Source: Boesenbergia rotunda
Lineage: Eukaryota; Streptophyta; Magnoliopsida; Zingiberales; Zingiberaceae
Length of the DNA: 64,000 bases
Direction: 5' to 3'
NCBI GenBank assembly: GCA_024364735.1
Contig: JAGFNQ010001613.1
Coordinates: 62,001 to 126,000 of the forward strand
Below are positions 27,401-35,745 of the stretch, in pieces; position 1 is the first letter of the stretch; each line of letters opens with the position of its first letter. Made by a program: the position numbers and the translations under genes. The notes beneath the pieces were generated by a model, which was not told the DNA's origin, searched no databases, and saw only the letters and a list, made by a program, of their open reading frames with translations.

Positions 27401-30400
27401 CCATTCTCATAGTTGGAGGATATATTTAACTAAATCAACTTCATATCAAATTTAGGTTTTATTTCAAGAGGAATTCTGAATGTTTTGCCTACATTTTTCA
27501 TTTTATTTAGTTAGAAATGCAGTGTTGATTTATTATTAGAGATGATTGATATAAACAGAATCAGTATTGGATTAATTAAAAGAGCTAGCTGATGGAAATT
27601 ACTATTCAATGTACCTATATTGTTATTACAAGATAAAAAATTATTTATTTGATTATCTGATAGTGATTATTAAAGTAAATTATGTAAAAATAACAATACT
27701 AGATGCACCAGAAGATGTAGAATTGTGCTGAGATACATAAGGTTAAAAATATCATTCGATGGCTAAGTTCTTCTCCAATTGGGTTTCCTCGATACAATCT
27801 CGGTACTATGTCTGACCTTCGGCACACTTAGGCATGCTTCACACCGTACCAAGATCAACACATATGAGTTTTGGTCATATAGTCTTGCTTCACTTTCTAT
27901 GTGTATAGCAATTAGAAAGTCAAATTAAGATCAACAAATTATAAAAATATGCCATGCATGTCCACTGACGGTTATACCTTATTAATATGAAAATGACTAT
28001 TCCAACATCGATTGGGAGGATTGGTTCTTAAACATCCTAACAAGCTCAATCCTATAATTTTTCAAAATTAAATAGTGCCCCTAGGACATCTAATATTAGA
28101 ACTAGTTTCTCTTCATGCCTATAAATAAATCTTTGTTAGCCAATGAAAGCCAGGCTGGATTGACACAACTAGGATTGAAATAAATGCGCGTATAGGATAT
28201 GGATATATCTTAATTTCTCTAACTCCAGCATTAATCCTTGTGTGTGTGTGCGCGCTTTCCCTCTTTTTTCTGTTGTTTTATCTCCTCCATGTGACTAGCA
28301 AACAGAATTGAAGGGTGAAAATCTTCTTTCTCAGTGATCATGTTGATGCTAAGAAATAAGTGATTGCTAGATAATTTTACGCTAATCTAATGTCTTTATT
28401 TATCTCTATTTGGCTCAAGGAACTACAAAGAAATTTAGGTTATAAACTATGCTTCATAACAGGTGTTTCAAAAGATGGTAAAGTGAGGTTATTTTCATCA
28501 TAGTTATAACCGGAATCTCTACACACTGTATTCGAATATGGAAAATAACCAAGTTGAACCAAGCAAACCATCCAATTTTGAAAAAAAAAAATTGGTGACC
28601 CCAGTCAGACTATAAAATCCAGAGTGATTTTATCAAGGGCTAGCCAAAGTCCAATTATCCTACATTATAAATAACACATAAACGAACAAACTTCTAATCT
28701 TGTTTCCTAAATTTGTGGTTGTACTTGATAATCTTATGCAAGGTTTACAATTTTGAGTCCTGCAGGAGTTTCGATTTATAACCAAAATAATACGGGTTTT
28801 AGTACAATATCGTGGCACGCTAATATGGTTTCGATACATTTTTAAATATAAAATATAATATGAGATTAATAATTATATTATATTATATTGTAAAATTATA
28901 TTATAAGATATGCAATTTGACTGTCGATCTATGGGTTGACCGGTAAATTAATGACTAAAGCTTGGCCTATTTGATTCGCCATTCAATTTTGAAATATTGA
29001 CTTTTCTCACTTACAAAAAGTTTCACACTTAGATACAAAAAAAAAATTCTAGGTAGTTGTTAATGTTAGAGAGAATGAAGATAAAGATCTTTATAGAGAG
29101 AGATAGAATGGAGGAAAACTCAATAACAATTGTTATTAATGTACTTGATTCATTATGAAATGTCAACTACAAGGGCATATTTATACACACAAAAGGGACT
29201 CTGTAAAGGACACATACAAAACTCTTTAAAAGACACTTAAGTAACTCTTCATGACTAGATGTTATGAATATGCTCTAGGAATATTCTCTAGAGTTAATGA
29301 ACAAAAATTAAGTTTATTATTCAACATCTCCCTTTAAACTTAAACTTTTGTCACTCCGAGCTTTACTCTTAATCTTGCAAAATCTTCAAACTTCAATGCT
29401 TTGGTAAAAATATCAGCAACTTGATCTTGTGTCTTCACATACTTTAGTTGAACTTCATTTCTAATGTTACTTTCTCTAATAAAATGATAGCTTGTATCTA
29501 TATGCTTGCTCCTATCATGAAAAATAGGAATCTTTCCCAAAGCAATAGCTGACTTATTATCAATAAAAATTTCAGTAGCTTCTTCTTGTGAAAAATGAAT
29601 TATCTTCAATAATTTTCTCAACCATATAGCATGACAAACACAAGCAGCAGCAGCTACATATTCTGCTTCACAAATTGACAACGTCACAATCGGTTGTTTC
29701 TTTGAACTCCAAGTGAATGTAGTATTTCCAATGCAAAATAGAAAACCAGAAGTGCTTTTTCTATTATCAATATCTCCTCCCCAATCACTATCACTATATC
29801 CAACTAACTTACAATTCTCAGAAAATGAATAAATTAAACCATAATCCAAAGTTCCCTTAACATATCTCAATATTCTTTTAGCAGCTTTCATATGAGATTG
29901 AATTGGGGACTCCATATAACGACTAATAAGTCCAGCCCCATAAAGAATATTAGGTCTAGAACATGTCAAGTACTTCAAATTTTCAACAAGCTTTCTATAT
30001 AACGTTGGATTGACCTTTTTACCATCATCAAATCTGGATAACTTGACTCCACATTCAACAGGGGTGTCAACTGTTTGACAATCTTTCATACCAAATTCTT
30101 GAAAGATTTTATTTGCATATCCCTTTTAAGAAATAAAGATGTCATTTTCAATTTGTTTTACCTCAATGCCAAGATAATATGACATTATCCCAATATTTGT
30201 CATTTCAAATTCAGCAGTCATATCCTTCTTTAATTCATCAAACATTGTTGAATTGCTCCCTGTAAAAATTAGATCATCAACATATAAACAAACAATTATC
30301 AAATCACCATTCTCCTTTTCTTTAACATAGAGACCATATTCATATGGACAATTTATGAAGCCTTTAAATTTGAAATATTGATCAATTCTATTGTACCAAC

Positions 30401-33400
30401 CTATAAGGGCTTGTTTTAATCCATACAAAGCCTTCTTCAACTTCAGAACTTTGTTTTCTTGTCCTTTGGCAATGTACCCAAATGGTTATTCTACATAAAC
30501 ATCTTCCTCCAACTTGCCATTCAAGAAAGCTGACTTGACATCTAACTAAAAAATATTCCATTTTCTTTGCACAGCCAATGCAATAATCAATCGAATAGTT
30601 TCTAAGCGAGCAACTGGAACAAAAACTTCATTATAATTGATACCTGGTTGCTGACTAAATCCTCTTGCAACAAGACGAGCTTTGTATTTTGAACTTCTCC
30701 TTTTGCATTCTTCTTTATCTTGTAGATCCATTTCACACAAATAGTTTGTTTTTCTTTTGGAAGTGTCGTCAATTCCCATGTATCATTCTTACGAATTGCA
30801 TTTATTTCTTCATCCATTGCAAGCCTCCATTGTTCATTTTTCACTACTACTTCAAAGGTCAGGGGCTCTGAATCTACAAAAAGGCACATAGAAGCATTGA
30901 TTTCATGAGTTTCAGCATAAATATCTTCCACACTTTTTATCTTTTGAGGTGTTTCAGTTGGATTGTCTTCATGGGGAGTAGGTGGTTGAGTTGTATTTTG
31001 TATTAGCACTATAGCATCCTCTTCTTCTCCAAAATATGGAAGAAAATTATAAGTTTTCTCTTCTTGAACTTCCCAATTCCAAGATGTTTCTTTAACAAAT
31101 TCAACATCTCAACTTATCACCACATTATCATTGCTTAGGTTGTATAACTTGTAGCCTTTGGACAAATCATATCCAATAAAGACAAATTTAGCACTTCGAT
31201 CATCAAGCTTGGACCTCTCTTGTTGCGGTACTTGAGCATATGCAATACTCCCAAAAACTGACAAATGTTTGACATTTGGCTTTCTTCCATTCCATACTTC
31301 TTGAGGAGTTTGATCTTTGATATTCAATGTTGGAGAGCGATTAGATAAGTAGACTACACAAGAAATAGCTTCGGCCCAAAACTCCTCTGGCATATTTTTG
31401 GCTTTTAGCATTCATCTTGTCATGTTAAGAATAGTTCTATTCTTCCTCTCAGCAACTCCATTTTGTTGTGGTGATCTAGGAACTATCAAATGACGTCGAA
31501 TTCCAAAAGATTCACAAAAGTTATTGAACTCCTTGACGTGAATTCGCCTCCTCGATCAAACATCAAAGCTTTGATATTATTTCCACTCACTTTTTCAACA
31601 AGAGTCTTGAAATTTTTGAAAGCACCAAAAGCTTTTGACTTTTGCTTAAGAAAATAAACCCAAGTTTTTATGCTAAAATCATCAATAAAGAGTAAAATAC
31701 TAACTCTTACCAAATGAAGGAGGATTGATCGGTCCACAGACATATGCATGCACAAGTTCGAGTGGCATTGTCGCTCTGAACGTTGCTTCTTTTGGAAAAC
31801 TCTTCCTAGCATGTTTCCCAAGAAAACATGCTTCACATTCACATAAATAATTTGGGTGGTTGATCAGAGGCATACCTTTCACCATATTCTTTTCTCCCAT
31901 AGCCTTTAATGCTCCAAAGTTCAAATGACCGAATCTCATGTGTCATTGCCATGCTTCATCTTGCACATTAGCCTTCAAACACTTTGCTTCAATTATCTTA
32001 ATATTCAAAGTAAACATCCTATTCTTTGACATAGCAACCTTAGCAAGCAAATTAGCATTTTGATCTCTAAGCCAAAGATAGTTATTCTTCATAAGAATCT
32101 CACAACCTTTTTCAAGTAGTTGACCCGAGCTTATAATGTTATTCCTTATTGGCACAAAGTAAACATCTGATATTATTTTATAACCGTCATCCTTAGAAGA
32201 GATGAGAATTGTACTTTTCCCTTCAATATGAATTTTTGAGAAGTCTCCAAAAGAAACAATGTCTTTCACTTTATCATCAAACTCTACAAATTTATCTTTG
32301 TATCCACACATATGATTGCTTGAACCATTATCCAAATACCATAAATTGTTATCACTTTTTTCTTCTTCCTTGATTTGTAGCAATAGAGTTAACTCTTGAA
32401 TTTCTTGATTGTTGACAACAAGATGAGTCTCTTCTTTGATATCATTAGTACAATTATGACATTCCCAAGCATAATGACCCATTTTATGGCAAGTGTAACA
32501 TTCAACTTTAGACTTGGCATACCTTCTTCCATTTGAAGTTGGATAATAGCCTTTTCCTTTCCCTCTTGCTCTTCCATAGTATCTAGGTGATGATTGACTT
32601 CTTTCTTGGTTAAAGTTCTCTTTTCCCTCGTGGTCCATTTTGGCCATGTTCATGTCATCTTCCTCGTCCACGGCCTCTTCCTCGACCACGACCTCTAAAA
32701 TAATTGTGTCCTTTTCATATTCTTTCATCATTCTTTAGTGTAGCCTTGACTTTGAGAACTTGCTCCAAAGACTATTCTAGTCTTCTTTTTATCTTTTCTT
32801 CAAGAGCTTGTAATGAGCCCTCCAATTCTTCAATAATCATTGAATCTAAATCTTTTGTTTCTTCAATGGCACACACTATATAGTCAATTTGGGAATTAAA
32901 GAACGAAGCGCCTTTTCCACAACGTGTACATCTTCTATCTTGTCTCCATATCTCTTCAATTAATTGACAATTGCCTTCACCCGTGAACAATAATCCATGA
33001 TTGATTCGGACTCTTTCATCTGTAATGCTTCGAAATCACGCCTTAGTGATTGAAGTTTTACCTTCTTTACTTTGTCAACACCTTGGAGAGCCTTTGCCAA
33101 TATCTCCCAGCTTCTTTTGAAGTAGTAGCATTGGCCACCTTCTCGAACATGGAATCATCCAACATTGATGGGTGAGGGTGAGGACTTGTTGATCCTTCTT
33201 CTTTGTCTTTGACAAAGAATCCTTGACTACTTGAGGTAAATTATCTTCATTTTGAGGTTTCTCATAGCCTTTCTCTACAATCTCCCAAACATCTTGAGAA
33301 CCAAGCAATGCTTTCATCCTTAGACACCATGTCTCATAATTCTCTTTTGTGAGATGGGGAAAATGAAAAGAAGAAGCTCCATTGTTGGCCATCACTTGAG

Positions 33401-34267
33401 CACTCCAAACTTGGCTCTTATACCACTTTGTTGGAGAGAATGAAGATAAAGATCTTTAGAGAGAGAGAGAGAATGGAGCAGAACGCAATAACAATTGTTA
33501 TTAATCTACTTGATTCATTATGAAATGTCAACTACAAGGACATATTTATACACACAAAAGGGATTCTTTAAGGGACACATACAAAACTCTTACACTTAGG
33601 TAACTCTTCATGACTAGATTTTAAGAAAATGCTCTAGGAATATTCTCTAGAGTTAATGAACAAAATTAAGTTATTATTCAACAGTTAAGCCACATGTACT
33701 CAACTATAACACTTGTGAAAAACTACATCAATAAACTAAGGAAGAATCATTGTGCGCGATGATCAATAGAACCAGATTGATGATATCAAATAGAATTAAG
33801 ATTGTTCAGAGAGGATAAGATAATTTATGTACGAGAAATACACTAACCGACAAGATGACATTGGGATCGACGACCATGCGAAACAAAGCGAGTTGATCAA
33901 AGCATATTCGTTGGAAGTCAGGGCTGGGAAGGACAAGCCCGCCCTTTCCCTGCTTCTCCACTCGCCGTGTGAACTCCACGGGCGACGAAGGCGAAGCACG
34001 CCGGATGGCGGCGGCCACAGCGGCGACGGAGGAGGGGATCAGAACCTCGGCATCGGATGAGGACTGCAGGACGACGGGATGAGACGAGTGGACTCGGGCG
34101 ATTGGCGAAAGATGGCGGCTTAGGCCCGACTTGGCCCGATAAGGGTAGAGGGTGACGAGGGCCTGATGGAGGGTATCAGGATGAACAAGATGGTATGGAG
34201 CTTCCAAGTGGAGGTCCATGTTGTAACAGCGGGGAATGTAGGAGACGGGGGTGGCGTAGAGCAGCAT
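3155..34267 (-). CDS. CSK: Chloroplast sensor kinase, complete gene of nine exons
   Basis: CSK is the plastid-located, nucleus-encoded relative of cyanobacterial sensor histidine kinases. It couples plastoquinone redox state to chloroplast transcription. Coding exons on the minus strand are 34267-33848, 27092-26922, 26834-26517, 18203-18138, 18067-17999, 17920-17828, 12637-12414, 8265-7992 and 3403-3155. They join in frame to 627 residues, close to the roughly 610 of known CSK proteins. Residues 1 to about 100 are a plastid leader and linker, about 110-300 a GAF domain, 304-380 the dimerisation/H-box segment, and about 450-627 the HATPase. Glu324 takes the H-box His position, in line with plant CSKs being described as modified kinases. 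The HATPase keeps an N-box-like SNLIEGA, a VIIDDDGPD motif and a GLTIAREIL helix. Introns use GT-AG and carry all the transposons of this part. The call rests on domain order and remembered family resemblance; no alignment was run. Confidence 0.9.
3404..7991. other. CSK intron 8
   Basis: 4588 bp, mostly AT-rich without recognisable genes. A less AT-rich, cytosine-rich block at about 5960-6960 has open frames on both strands (for example 6441-6950) but no domain I recognise; it may be a decayed gene or element fragment. Copies of a degenerate dispersed repeat lie at its exon-8 side. Confidence 0.5.
7405..7860. repeat. Degenerate dispersed repeat, inverted pair (intron 8)
   Basis: A plus-strand stretch near 7410-7490 reads GGTTCAAAATCTCAAG, then CGTGTCAGA, and resembles 18948-19030 and 19440-19560. 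The stretch near 7780-7850 (TTTCGACCACATTGCCTGG, then GATTTCAAA) matches the family in the opposite direction. No coding potential is seen. Confidence 0.4.
7992..8265 (-). CDS. CSK: CSK exon 8: HATPase N-box and G1 region
   Basis: One base plus 91 codons. Two acceptors lie 4 bp apart. The downstream one (GGCAG|A) keeps the frame and gives RPCIVSDILEDLVGAAL. The exon carries SLRQALSNLIEGALL (N-box position) and ALVIIDDDGPDM (G1 position), and ends at ATG|GTAAGT. Confidence 0.9.
8266..9569. other. CSK intron 7, AT-rich part
   Basis: No gene or recognisable element. An imperfect duplication of the exon-8 upstream sequence (CATAAACATCAAAGACAAATG and its copy) lies at about 8274-8350. Confidence 0.4.
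9570..10985 (-). mobile_element. RTE-type LINE remnant, 5'-truncated, minus strand
   Basis: The left end shows CAACAACCAAACC and then TCTCACTAAAAAAGGTCAACT, the reverse of the typical RTE 3' end. It aligns with the better-preserved copy at 13891-17140, for example at GGCATTTATTGGTC and CTCTCTAATATTTTCATTTC. The minus strand encodes scattered fragments of the RT C-terminal region. It lies in CSK intron 7 in gene orientation and is dead. Confidence 0.65.
11650..12165 (+). mobile_element. RTE-type LINE remnant, plus strand
   Basis: A plus-strand frame near 11765-11830 reads FKYLGSFLQNDGG, a signature of the RTE reverse transcriptase C-terminal region. The 3' end near 12150 is AAGCTTGGCGGTTGTTAA, like the RTE tail. 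It is opposite to the 9570-10985 copy in the same intron. Confidence 0.6.
12414..12637 (-). CDS. CSK: CSK exon 7: linker before the ATPase domain
   Basis: 74 codons plus two bases between acceptor CCAG|GTT and donor ATCAG|GTACTA. It begins VNIARCNEEMLKK and ends with PMPPLWLVPLQQNSI. A split Arg codon is completed by the first base of exon 8. The low-complexity Ser/Leu-rich middle is the least conserved part of CSK. Confidence 0.85.
12638..13890. other. CSK intron 6, left part, with an AT-only block
   Basis: No gene seen. From about 13640 to 13890 the sequence is almost pure A/T with TATAATATA-type simple repeats, next to the 3' tail of the RTE element. Confidence 0.5.
14350..15215. repeat. 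Internal tandem duplication of about 423 bp in the RTE element
   Basis: Landmarks recur at constant distance. CTTTATGGGAAAC is at about 14704 and 15127. AAAACTCTCAGTTACAACAA near 14408 recurs near 14828. ATTGTTAAACTTAAATTTC recurs likewise. The copies have diverged, so the duplication is old. Confidence 0.65.
16324..16656 (-). pseudogene. RTE endonuclease (APE-type) fragment
   Basis: This is an open stretch of 110 codons. It contains VHRGYGVGTRNEGK, then NSFFKKKEFLVTLKSG and QIDFFMVRK, the order seen in the C-terminal half of RTE endonucleases (the SQIDF Asp is catalytic in the family). The frame is lost on both sides. Confidence 0.7.
16990..17061. repeat. 36-bp tandem duplication
   Basis: CGTATCAACTACCTTCATTG starts at 16990 and again at 17026. 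The two 36-bp units differ at one base. Confidence 0.8.
17141..17827. other. CSK intron 6, right part
   Basis: No recognised gene. A 64-codon plus-strand frame at 17525-17719 is richer in Ser and Arg than the surroundings but shows no family motif. Confidence 0.4.
17828..17920 (-). CDS. CSK: CSK exon 6: second dimerisation helix
   Basis: 31 codons between acceptor GCAG|ATT and donor AAG|GTTAAT, ending in DSVYLTK. The donor was chosen because reading through meets a stop after ten codons, and because exon 7 starts in the same phase with VNIARCNEE. Confidence 0.85.
17999..18067 (-). CDS. CSK: CSK exon 5: H-box continuation
   Basis: 23 codons (IRGPLSSIRALTKMLSVHIK and three more residues) between acceptor CAG|ATT and donor GAG|GTTGTA, phase 0. 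This is the proline turn and second half of the first dimerisation helix. Confidence 0.88.
18138..18203 (-). CDS. CSK: CSK exon 4: dimerisation helix with the H-box Glu
   Basis: 22 codons between acceptor CAG|AAA and donor CAA|GTCAGT. The exon ends in NHLIEQ, which joins exon 5 IRGPLSSI. Against the usual H-box core HELRTPL the series reads EQIRGPL, so Glu324 replaces the phospho-accepting His. The preceding intron is 8313 bp; the following one is 70 bp. Confidence 0.88.
18204..20130. other. CSK intron 3, left part
   Basis: AT-rich with no gene seen. It contains the repeat cluster described at 18945-19560. Confidence 0.45.
18945..19560. repeat. Cluster of a degenerate dispersed repeat
   Basis: Three related stretches lie at about 18950-19030 (plus), 19284-19390 (opposite) and 19440-19560 (plus). 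Shared pieces are GTTCAAAAT, GTCGTGCTAGAGTTTCGAT and its variants, GATACCATAACATACCATGCC and variants. A further copy is at 28735-28835 in intron 1. This looks like an old non-autonomous element family. Confidence 0.45.
20131..20295 (-). mobile_element. Au-like SINE remnant, minus strand
   Basis: On the minus strand GGGTTCGAGTC (20291-20281) fits a Pol III B box. It is followed by GCGGAAATAACCTCTT, close to the segment after the B box in Au SINEs. The distal part is diverged and the A box is not obvious. Confidence 0.5.
20905..21281. repeat. CAAGCTTG-type dispersed repeat, left part
   Basis: The region is dense in CAAGCTTG, AACTTGGCTTG and GTTCAAACTTG words on both strands, a pattern of a plant interspersed repeat. 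It stops at the Copia-2 insertion and continues as AAGTTGTTCAAGCTTATT at 25401, so Copia-2 inserted into this older repeat. Confidence 0.5.
21282..21752 (-). repeat. Copia-2 3' LTR
   Basis: 471 bp, TGTTGCGC at the left and ATCAACA at the right. It is followed by a pyrimidine-rich ATCTCCACCTTAGC, the reverse complement of a polypurine tract. From TTACCGTGGTTC onward it aligns with 25101-25396. Confidence 0.8.
22128..24868 (-). pseudogene. Copia-2 pol remnants (PR, INT, RT, RNase H)
   Basis: Minus-strand pieces in several frames. 24868-24599 contains WILDSACSYHM, the protease active-site region with Asp-Ser-Ala. 24007-23741 contains QQNGVAERLNRTI, the integrase segment with the catalytic Glu. 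22840-22652 contains the FYVDD reverse transcriptase motif. 22478-22128 contains YVDADYVGD and ALSTTESEYM of RNase H. The order PR-INT-RT-RH is that of Copia elements. Confidence 0.8.
25070..25396 (-). repeat. Copia-2 5' LTR, truncated
   Basis: Similarity with the left LTR begins at a GAAGAAAAAGAGGG-like purine run near 25078 and runs to ATCAACA-like CGTCAACA at 25396. About 145 bp at the inner end are missing, and the sequence passes directly into the gag zinc-knuckle region. Confidence 0.75.
25402..26516. other. CSK intron 3, right part
   Basis: The first 110 bp continue the repeat interrupted by Copia-2. The block 25735-26000 is cytosine-rich and unlike its AT-rich surroundings, with a 65-codon frame without a domain. 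No gene seen. Confidence 0.4.
26517..26834 (-). CDS. CSK: CSK exon 3: GAF end and linker to the kinase core
   Basis: 106 codons lie between acceptor GTAG|GCA and donor CAG|GTATCT, both phase 0. The exon includes ALVMPLVKHPFVVGFLVAELP, the last strands of the GAF fold. An acidic spacer of low conservation follows, then a helix that leads into the dimerisation domain. Confidence 0.9.
26922..27092 (-). CDS. CSK: CSK exon 2: GAF domain
   Basis: 57 codons follow acceptor GCAG|GTG and end at CAA|GTATAT, both phase 0. The exon reads VYVRPAGNYVMDQLELR and continues to SLRAAEAALLKQQ, the middle of the CSK GAF domain. Intron 2 behind it is only 87 bp. Confidence 0.9.
27093..29063. other. CSK intron 1, part before Copia-1
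   Basis: AT-rich with no gene. It includes a short TG/CG dinucleotide run near 28238-28255 and a copy of the dispersed repeat at about 28735-28835. Confidence 0.45.
29064..29326 (-). repeat. Copia-1 3' LTR
   Basis: 263 bp, TGTTAGAGAG to TTATTCAACA. It differs from the right LTR by scattered substitutions and a few short indels, so the insertion is not recent. Confidence 0.92.
29327..29341 (-). other. Copia-1 polypurine tract
   Basis: The plus strand reads TCTCCCTTTAAACTT, so the minus strand carries AAAGGGAGA directly before the 3' LTR. The pol stop codon lies immediately upstream, at 29340. Confidence 0.8.
29340..30089 (-). pseudogene. Copia-1 RNase H and pol C-terminus
   Basis: A 249-codon frame with YLTCSRPNILY, then YSDSDWGGD, SSKKQPIVTLS and AEYVAAAA. 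Further on come FIDNKSAIAL and a KHIDTSYHFIRE segment, the standard end of a Copia polyprotein. Catalytic Asp and Glu positions appear intact. Confidence 0.88.
30126..30779 (-). pseudogene. Copia-1 reverse transcriptase
   Basis: Two overlapping frames. The upstream one has KARLVARGFSQQPGINYNE and VARLETIR, the RT N-terminal part. The downstream one (30440-30126) has KKALYGLKQ and the catalytic YVDD in a CLYVDDLIFTG context. A stop and frameshift near 30440-30550 separate them. Confidence 0.88.
31100..31939 (-). pseudogene. Copia-1 integrase
   Basis: Fragments in three frames. 31939-31700 has RFGHLNFGAL and a CEACFLGK segment, part of the HHCC zinc region. 31842-31486 has DRGGEFTS, the second catalytic Asp. 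31411-31109 has AISCVVYLSNRSP, then FVFIGYD, the C-terminal part. Confidence 0.85.
31943..32731 (-). pseudogene. Copia-1 gag zinc knuckle and protease
   Basis: A 262-codon frame. An Arg/Gly-rich stretch precedes CYTCHKMGHYAWEC (about residues 78-91), a CX2CX4HX4C nucleocapsid knuckle. About 40 residues later, WYLDNGSSNHM occupies the protease active site; Asn stands where DSG or DTG is usual, which would inactivate it. Confidence 0.87.
32772..33395 (-). pseudogene. Copia-1 gag N-terminal region
   Basis: 33395-33075 begins with MMANNGASSF and carries FPHLTKENYETWCLRMKALL, the usual start of a Tork-type gag. 32990-32772 continues the same protein after frameshifts. Family-typical Trp and Leu positions are visible. 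Confidence 0.85.
33412..33428 (-). other. Copia-1 primer binding site
   Basis: The minus strand reads AAGTGGTATAAGAGCC directly after the 5' LTR. TGGTATAAGAGCC differs by one base from the common plant PBS for initiator-Met tRNA. Confidence 0.8.
33429..33683 (-). repeat. Copia-1 5' LTR
   Basis: 255 bp, TGTTGGAGAG to TTATTCAACA, followed by the duplicated GTTAA. Confidence 0.92.
33848..34267 (-). CDS. CSK: CSK exon 1: start codon, transit peptide, beginning of GAF
   Basis: The ATG at 34267-34265 (context GGCGATGC) opens 140 codons. The first residues are hydrophobic and Tyr/Ser-rich with few acids, as expected for a plastid transit peptide. The exon ends after a CFDQLALFRMVVDPN segment that begins the GAF fold. 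The donor is TCG|GTTAGT, phase 0. The next intron is 6755 bp and contains Copia-1. Confidence 0.85.
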
Positions 34268-34980
34268 CGCCGGGCGCTAGCGCGAGGTATGAAGGTTTGA
34301 GGCGGGGGAGTTGGAAAAGGGAGGGAATGTTTGGCTTGCTGGAGAAGGAAGTTCATATGTTCTTATCCACTGACCGAGTGTCCTCGGCCCAGCCACTCGG
34401 TGCCAACAGACTAAGTTGGGCGGGGCATACTGCTGAGCCCAAAAATAGAATAGAATCATAATCCTTTTAATCAAAAAAAAAAACAACTAACTAACTAACT
34501 TTGATTTTGTGAGATTAGGATTAGTTGGAGGTTATTTTATAACGGTGAATCAAATTTATTAGCTATAAATTGTAGAGTGTGAATTAATTACGCCATATGA
34601 TACGTATCTTAGTTTGGAAAATCACAAATAGGGTATGTAATCATGGATGTTGAGTTTTTATGCCACCCGACGTGAGCTTCCTTATTTATCTTGGTACCGG
34701 ATGAAAATTTTATTTAAAACTGAACTAATCGTTATTCATCCAGATTAATTCATTAATTTGTTCGGGTTGGAAAATAAAGTTAGGATTTAATTATGTCTTG
34801 TAGAAGGCAACTTAGTTTTGGAAATTAAGAAAAGATTAATTATACCTAGATTATAAATGAGTCAATTGAATCAAGTTTTATGTTGTTCGAGATTAAACAA
34901 TATTAATTCATGGGATAGACCGATAATTAGAGCGTGGATGTCACCACATTGAGACATGAAAATCAACACTTGATAAAGCC
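34268..34980. other. CSK 5' flank
   Basis: This is the presumed CSK 5' UTR and promoter, on the minus strand. GC is high up to about 34430, then falls sharply at an A-run and an AACTAACTAACT microsatellite (about 34473-34500). I see no unambiguous TATA box. Open frames here are shadows of the GC-rich first exon. Confidence 0.45.
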
Positions 34981-35130
34981 AGTATACTCACCTTCCTCAC
35001 GCGCTAGCCACAACATCCAGATTAGTAACTTTCGTGATTTATTCTCTCCGTGTTAACTTTATGATAAATTAGTGGGGTGTTGAATGAGCAAATTATCTTT
35101 TGTCACCTCAAGATCGTATTAGTTTTATGT
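34981..35130. repeat. Dispersed repeat, copy 2
   Basis: This is the partner of 365-520 in the same orientation. Shared landmarks are AGTAT, GATTAGTAA, TTTCGTGAT and CCGTGTTAA. The two copies lie beyond opposite ends of CSK. Confidence 0.5.
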
Positions 35131-35484
35131 TTTATATTTTAAATTGCAAATAGAGAAGCAATCGAATAGAGATTAAATTGATTTTAAGTAAAAAAATTGT
35201 GTTCTAATGTAATATAGAAAGCAATAGTATAATATGTGGATTAATATAAAGTACAATATGCGAATTAATATAAAATAATCAAATATGGGTGTGTACTCAA
35301 ATATGTCAACGGATCTAGATGAGGTTTGAAATAGGCTGAAGTCCTCGCCAAGATCTGGGAGAGAAGGAGCTGTGACCAACGACTAGCATCAGGAAAATGA
35401 GAAGGGCTTCAAATTTTTTTATTTATATAATGGAGTCCACTAACTCTTATAAAATAAATATATTTTTATAAATTTCAGAAAGAA
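35131..35484. other. AT-rich intergenic sequence
   Basis: No gene or element recognised. Confidence 0.4.
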
Positions 35485-35646
35485 AGGGAACTTTGGCGTA
35501 ATGATAAAATTATCATCTTGTGACCTAAAAGGTCACTGATTCAAACCTTAAAAATAGTCTCTTATAAAGTAAGATAAGACTACGTATAATAGATCCTTCA
35601 TTGGAACCCCGCATGATGAGAGCTTTATTTACCAAGTTGTCCTTTT
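35485..35646 (+). mobile_element. Au-like SINE
   Basis: The A box is TGGCGTAATGATAAA at 35494-35508 and the B box GGTCACTGATTCAAACC at 35531-35547. The body continues with AAGTAAGATAAGACTACGTA, ATAGATCC, AACCCCGCATGATGAGAGC and ends TTGTCCTTTT. This is the order of the Au SINE family. It has diverged but is almost full length. Confidence 0.75.
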
Positions 35647-35649
35647 GAA

Positions 35650-35745
35650 TGAGAGTCTTGGCATAATAGTAAAGTTGCCGCCTTATGACTTAAAAGGTCA
35701 TAGATTCAAGTATTTAAAATAACCTCTTACAAAATAAGGTAACGC
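35650..35745 (+). mobile_element. Second, partial Au-like SINE
   Basis: Directly behind the first copy, GGCATAATAGTAAAGTTGCC repeats the A-box region and GGTCATAGATTCAAGT the B-box region. The similarity ends after AAATAAGGTAACG, so the 3' half is missing. Head-to-tail arrangement suggests nested or template-switched insertion. Confidence 0.65.

Larger units (their letters stand above)
29064..33683 (-). mobile_element. Copia-1: nearly full-length Copia element in CSK intron 1
   Basis: The element is 4620 bp long. Its LTRs are 29064-29326 (263 bp) and 33429-33683 (255 bp). Both start TGTT and end TCAACA, and are flanked by GTTAA at 29059-29063 and 33684-33688. A PBS with TGGTATAAGAGCC follows the right LTR; it is close to the initiator-Met tRNA complement. 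A polypurine tract (minus strand) borders the left LTR. Domains follow in Copia order: gag with zinc knuckle, PR, INT, RT, RNase H. Frameshifts split the single long frame into about ten pieces, so it cannot move on its own. It has the same orientation as CSK, so its LTR signals lie in the sense direction of the host intron. Confidence 0.93.

Noticed and set aside
34120..34486. Additional small genes around the CSK start
   Set aside because: The frames overlap the GC-rich first exon and leader in other phases. Only the CSK frame continues into conserved exons.
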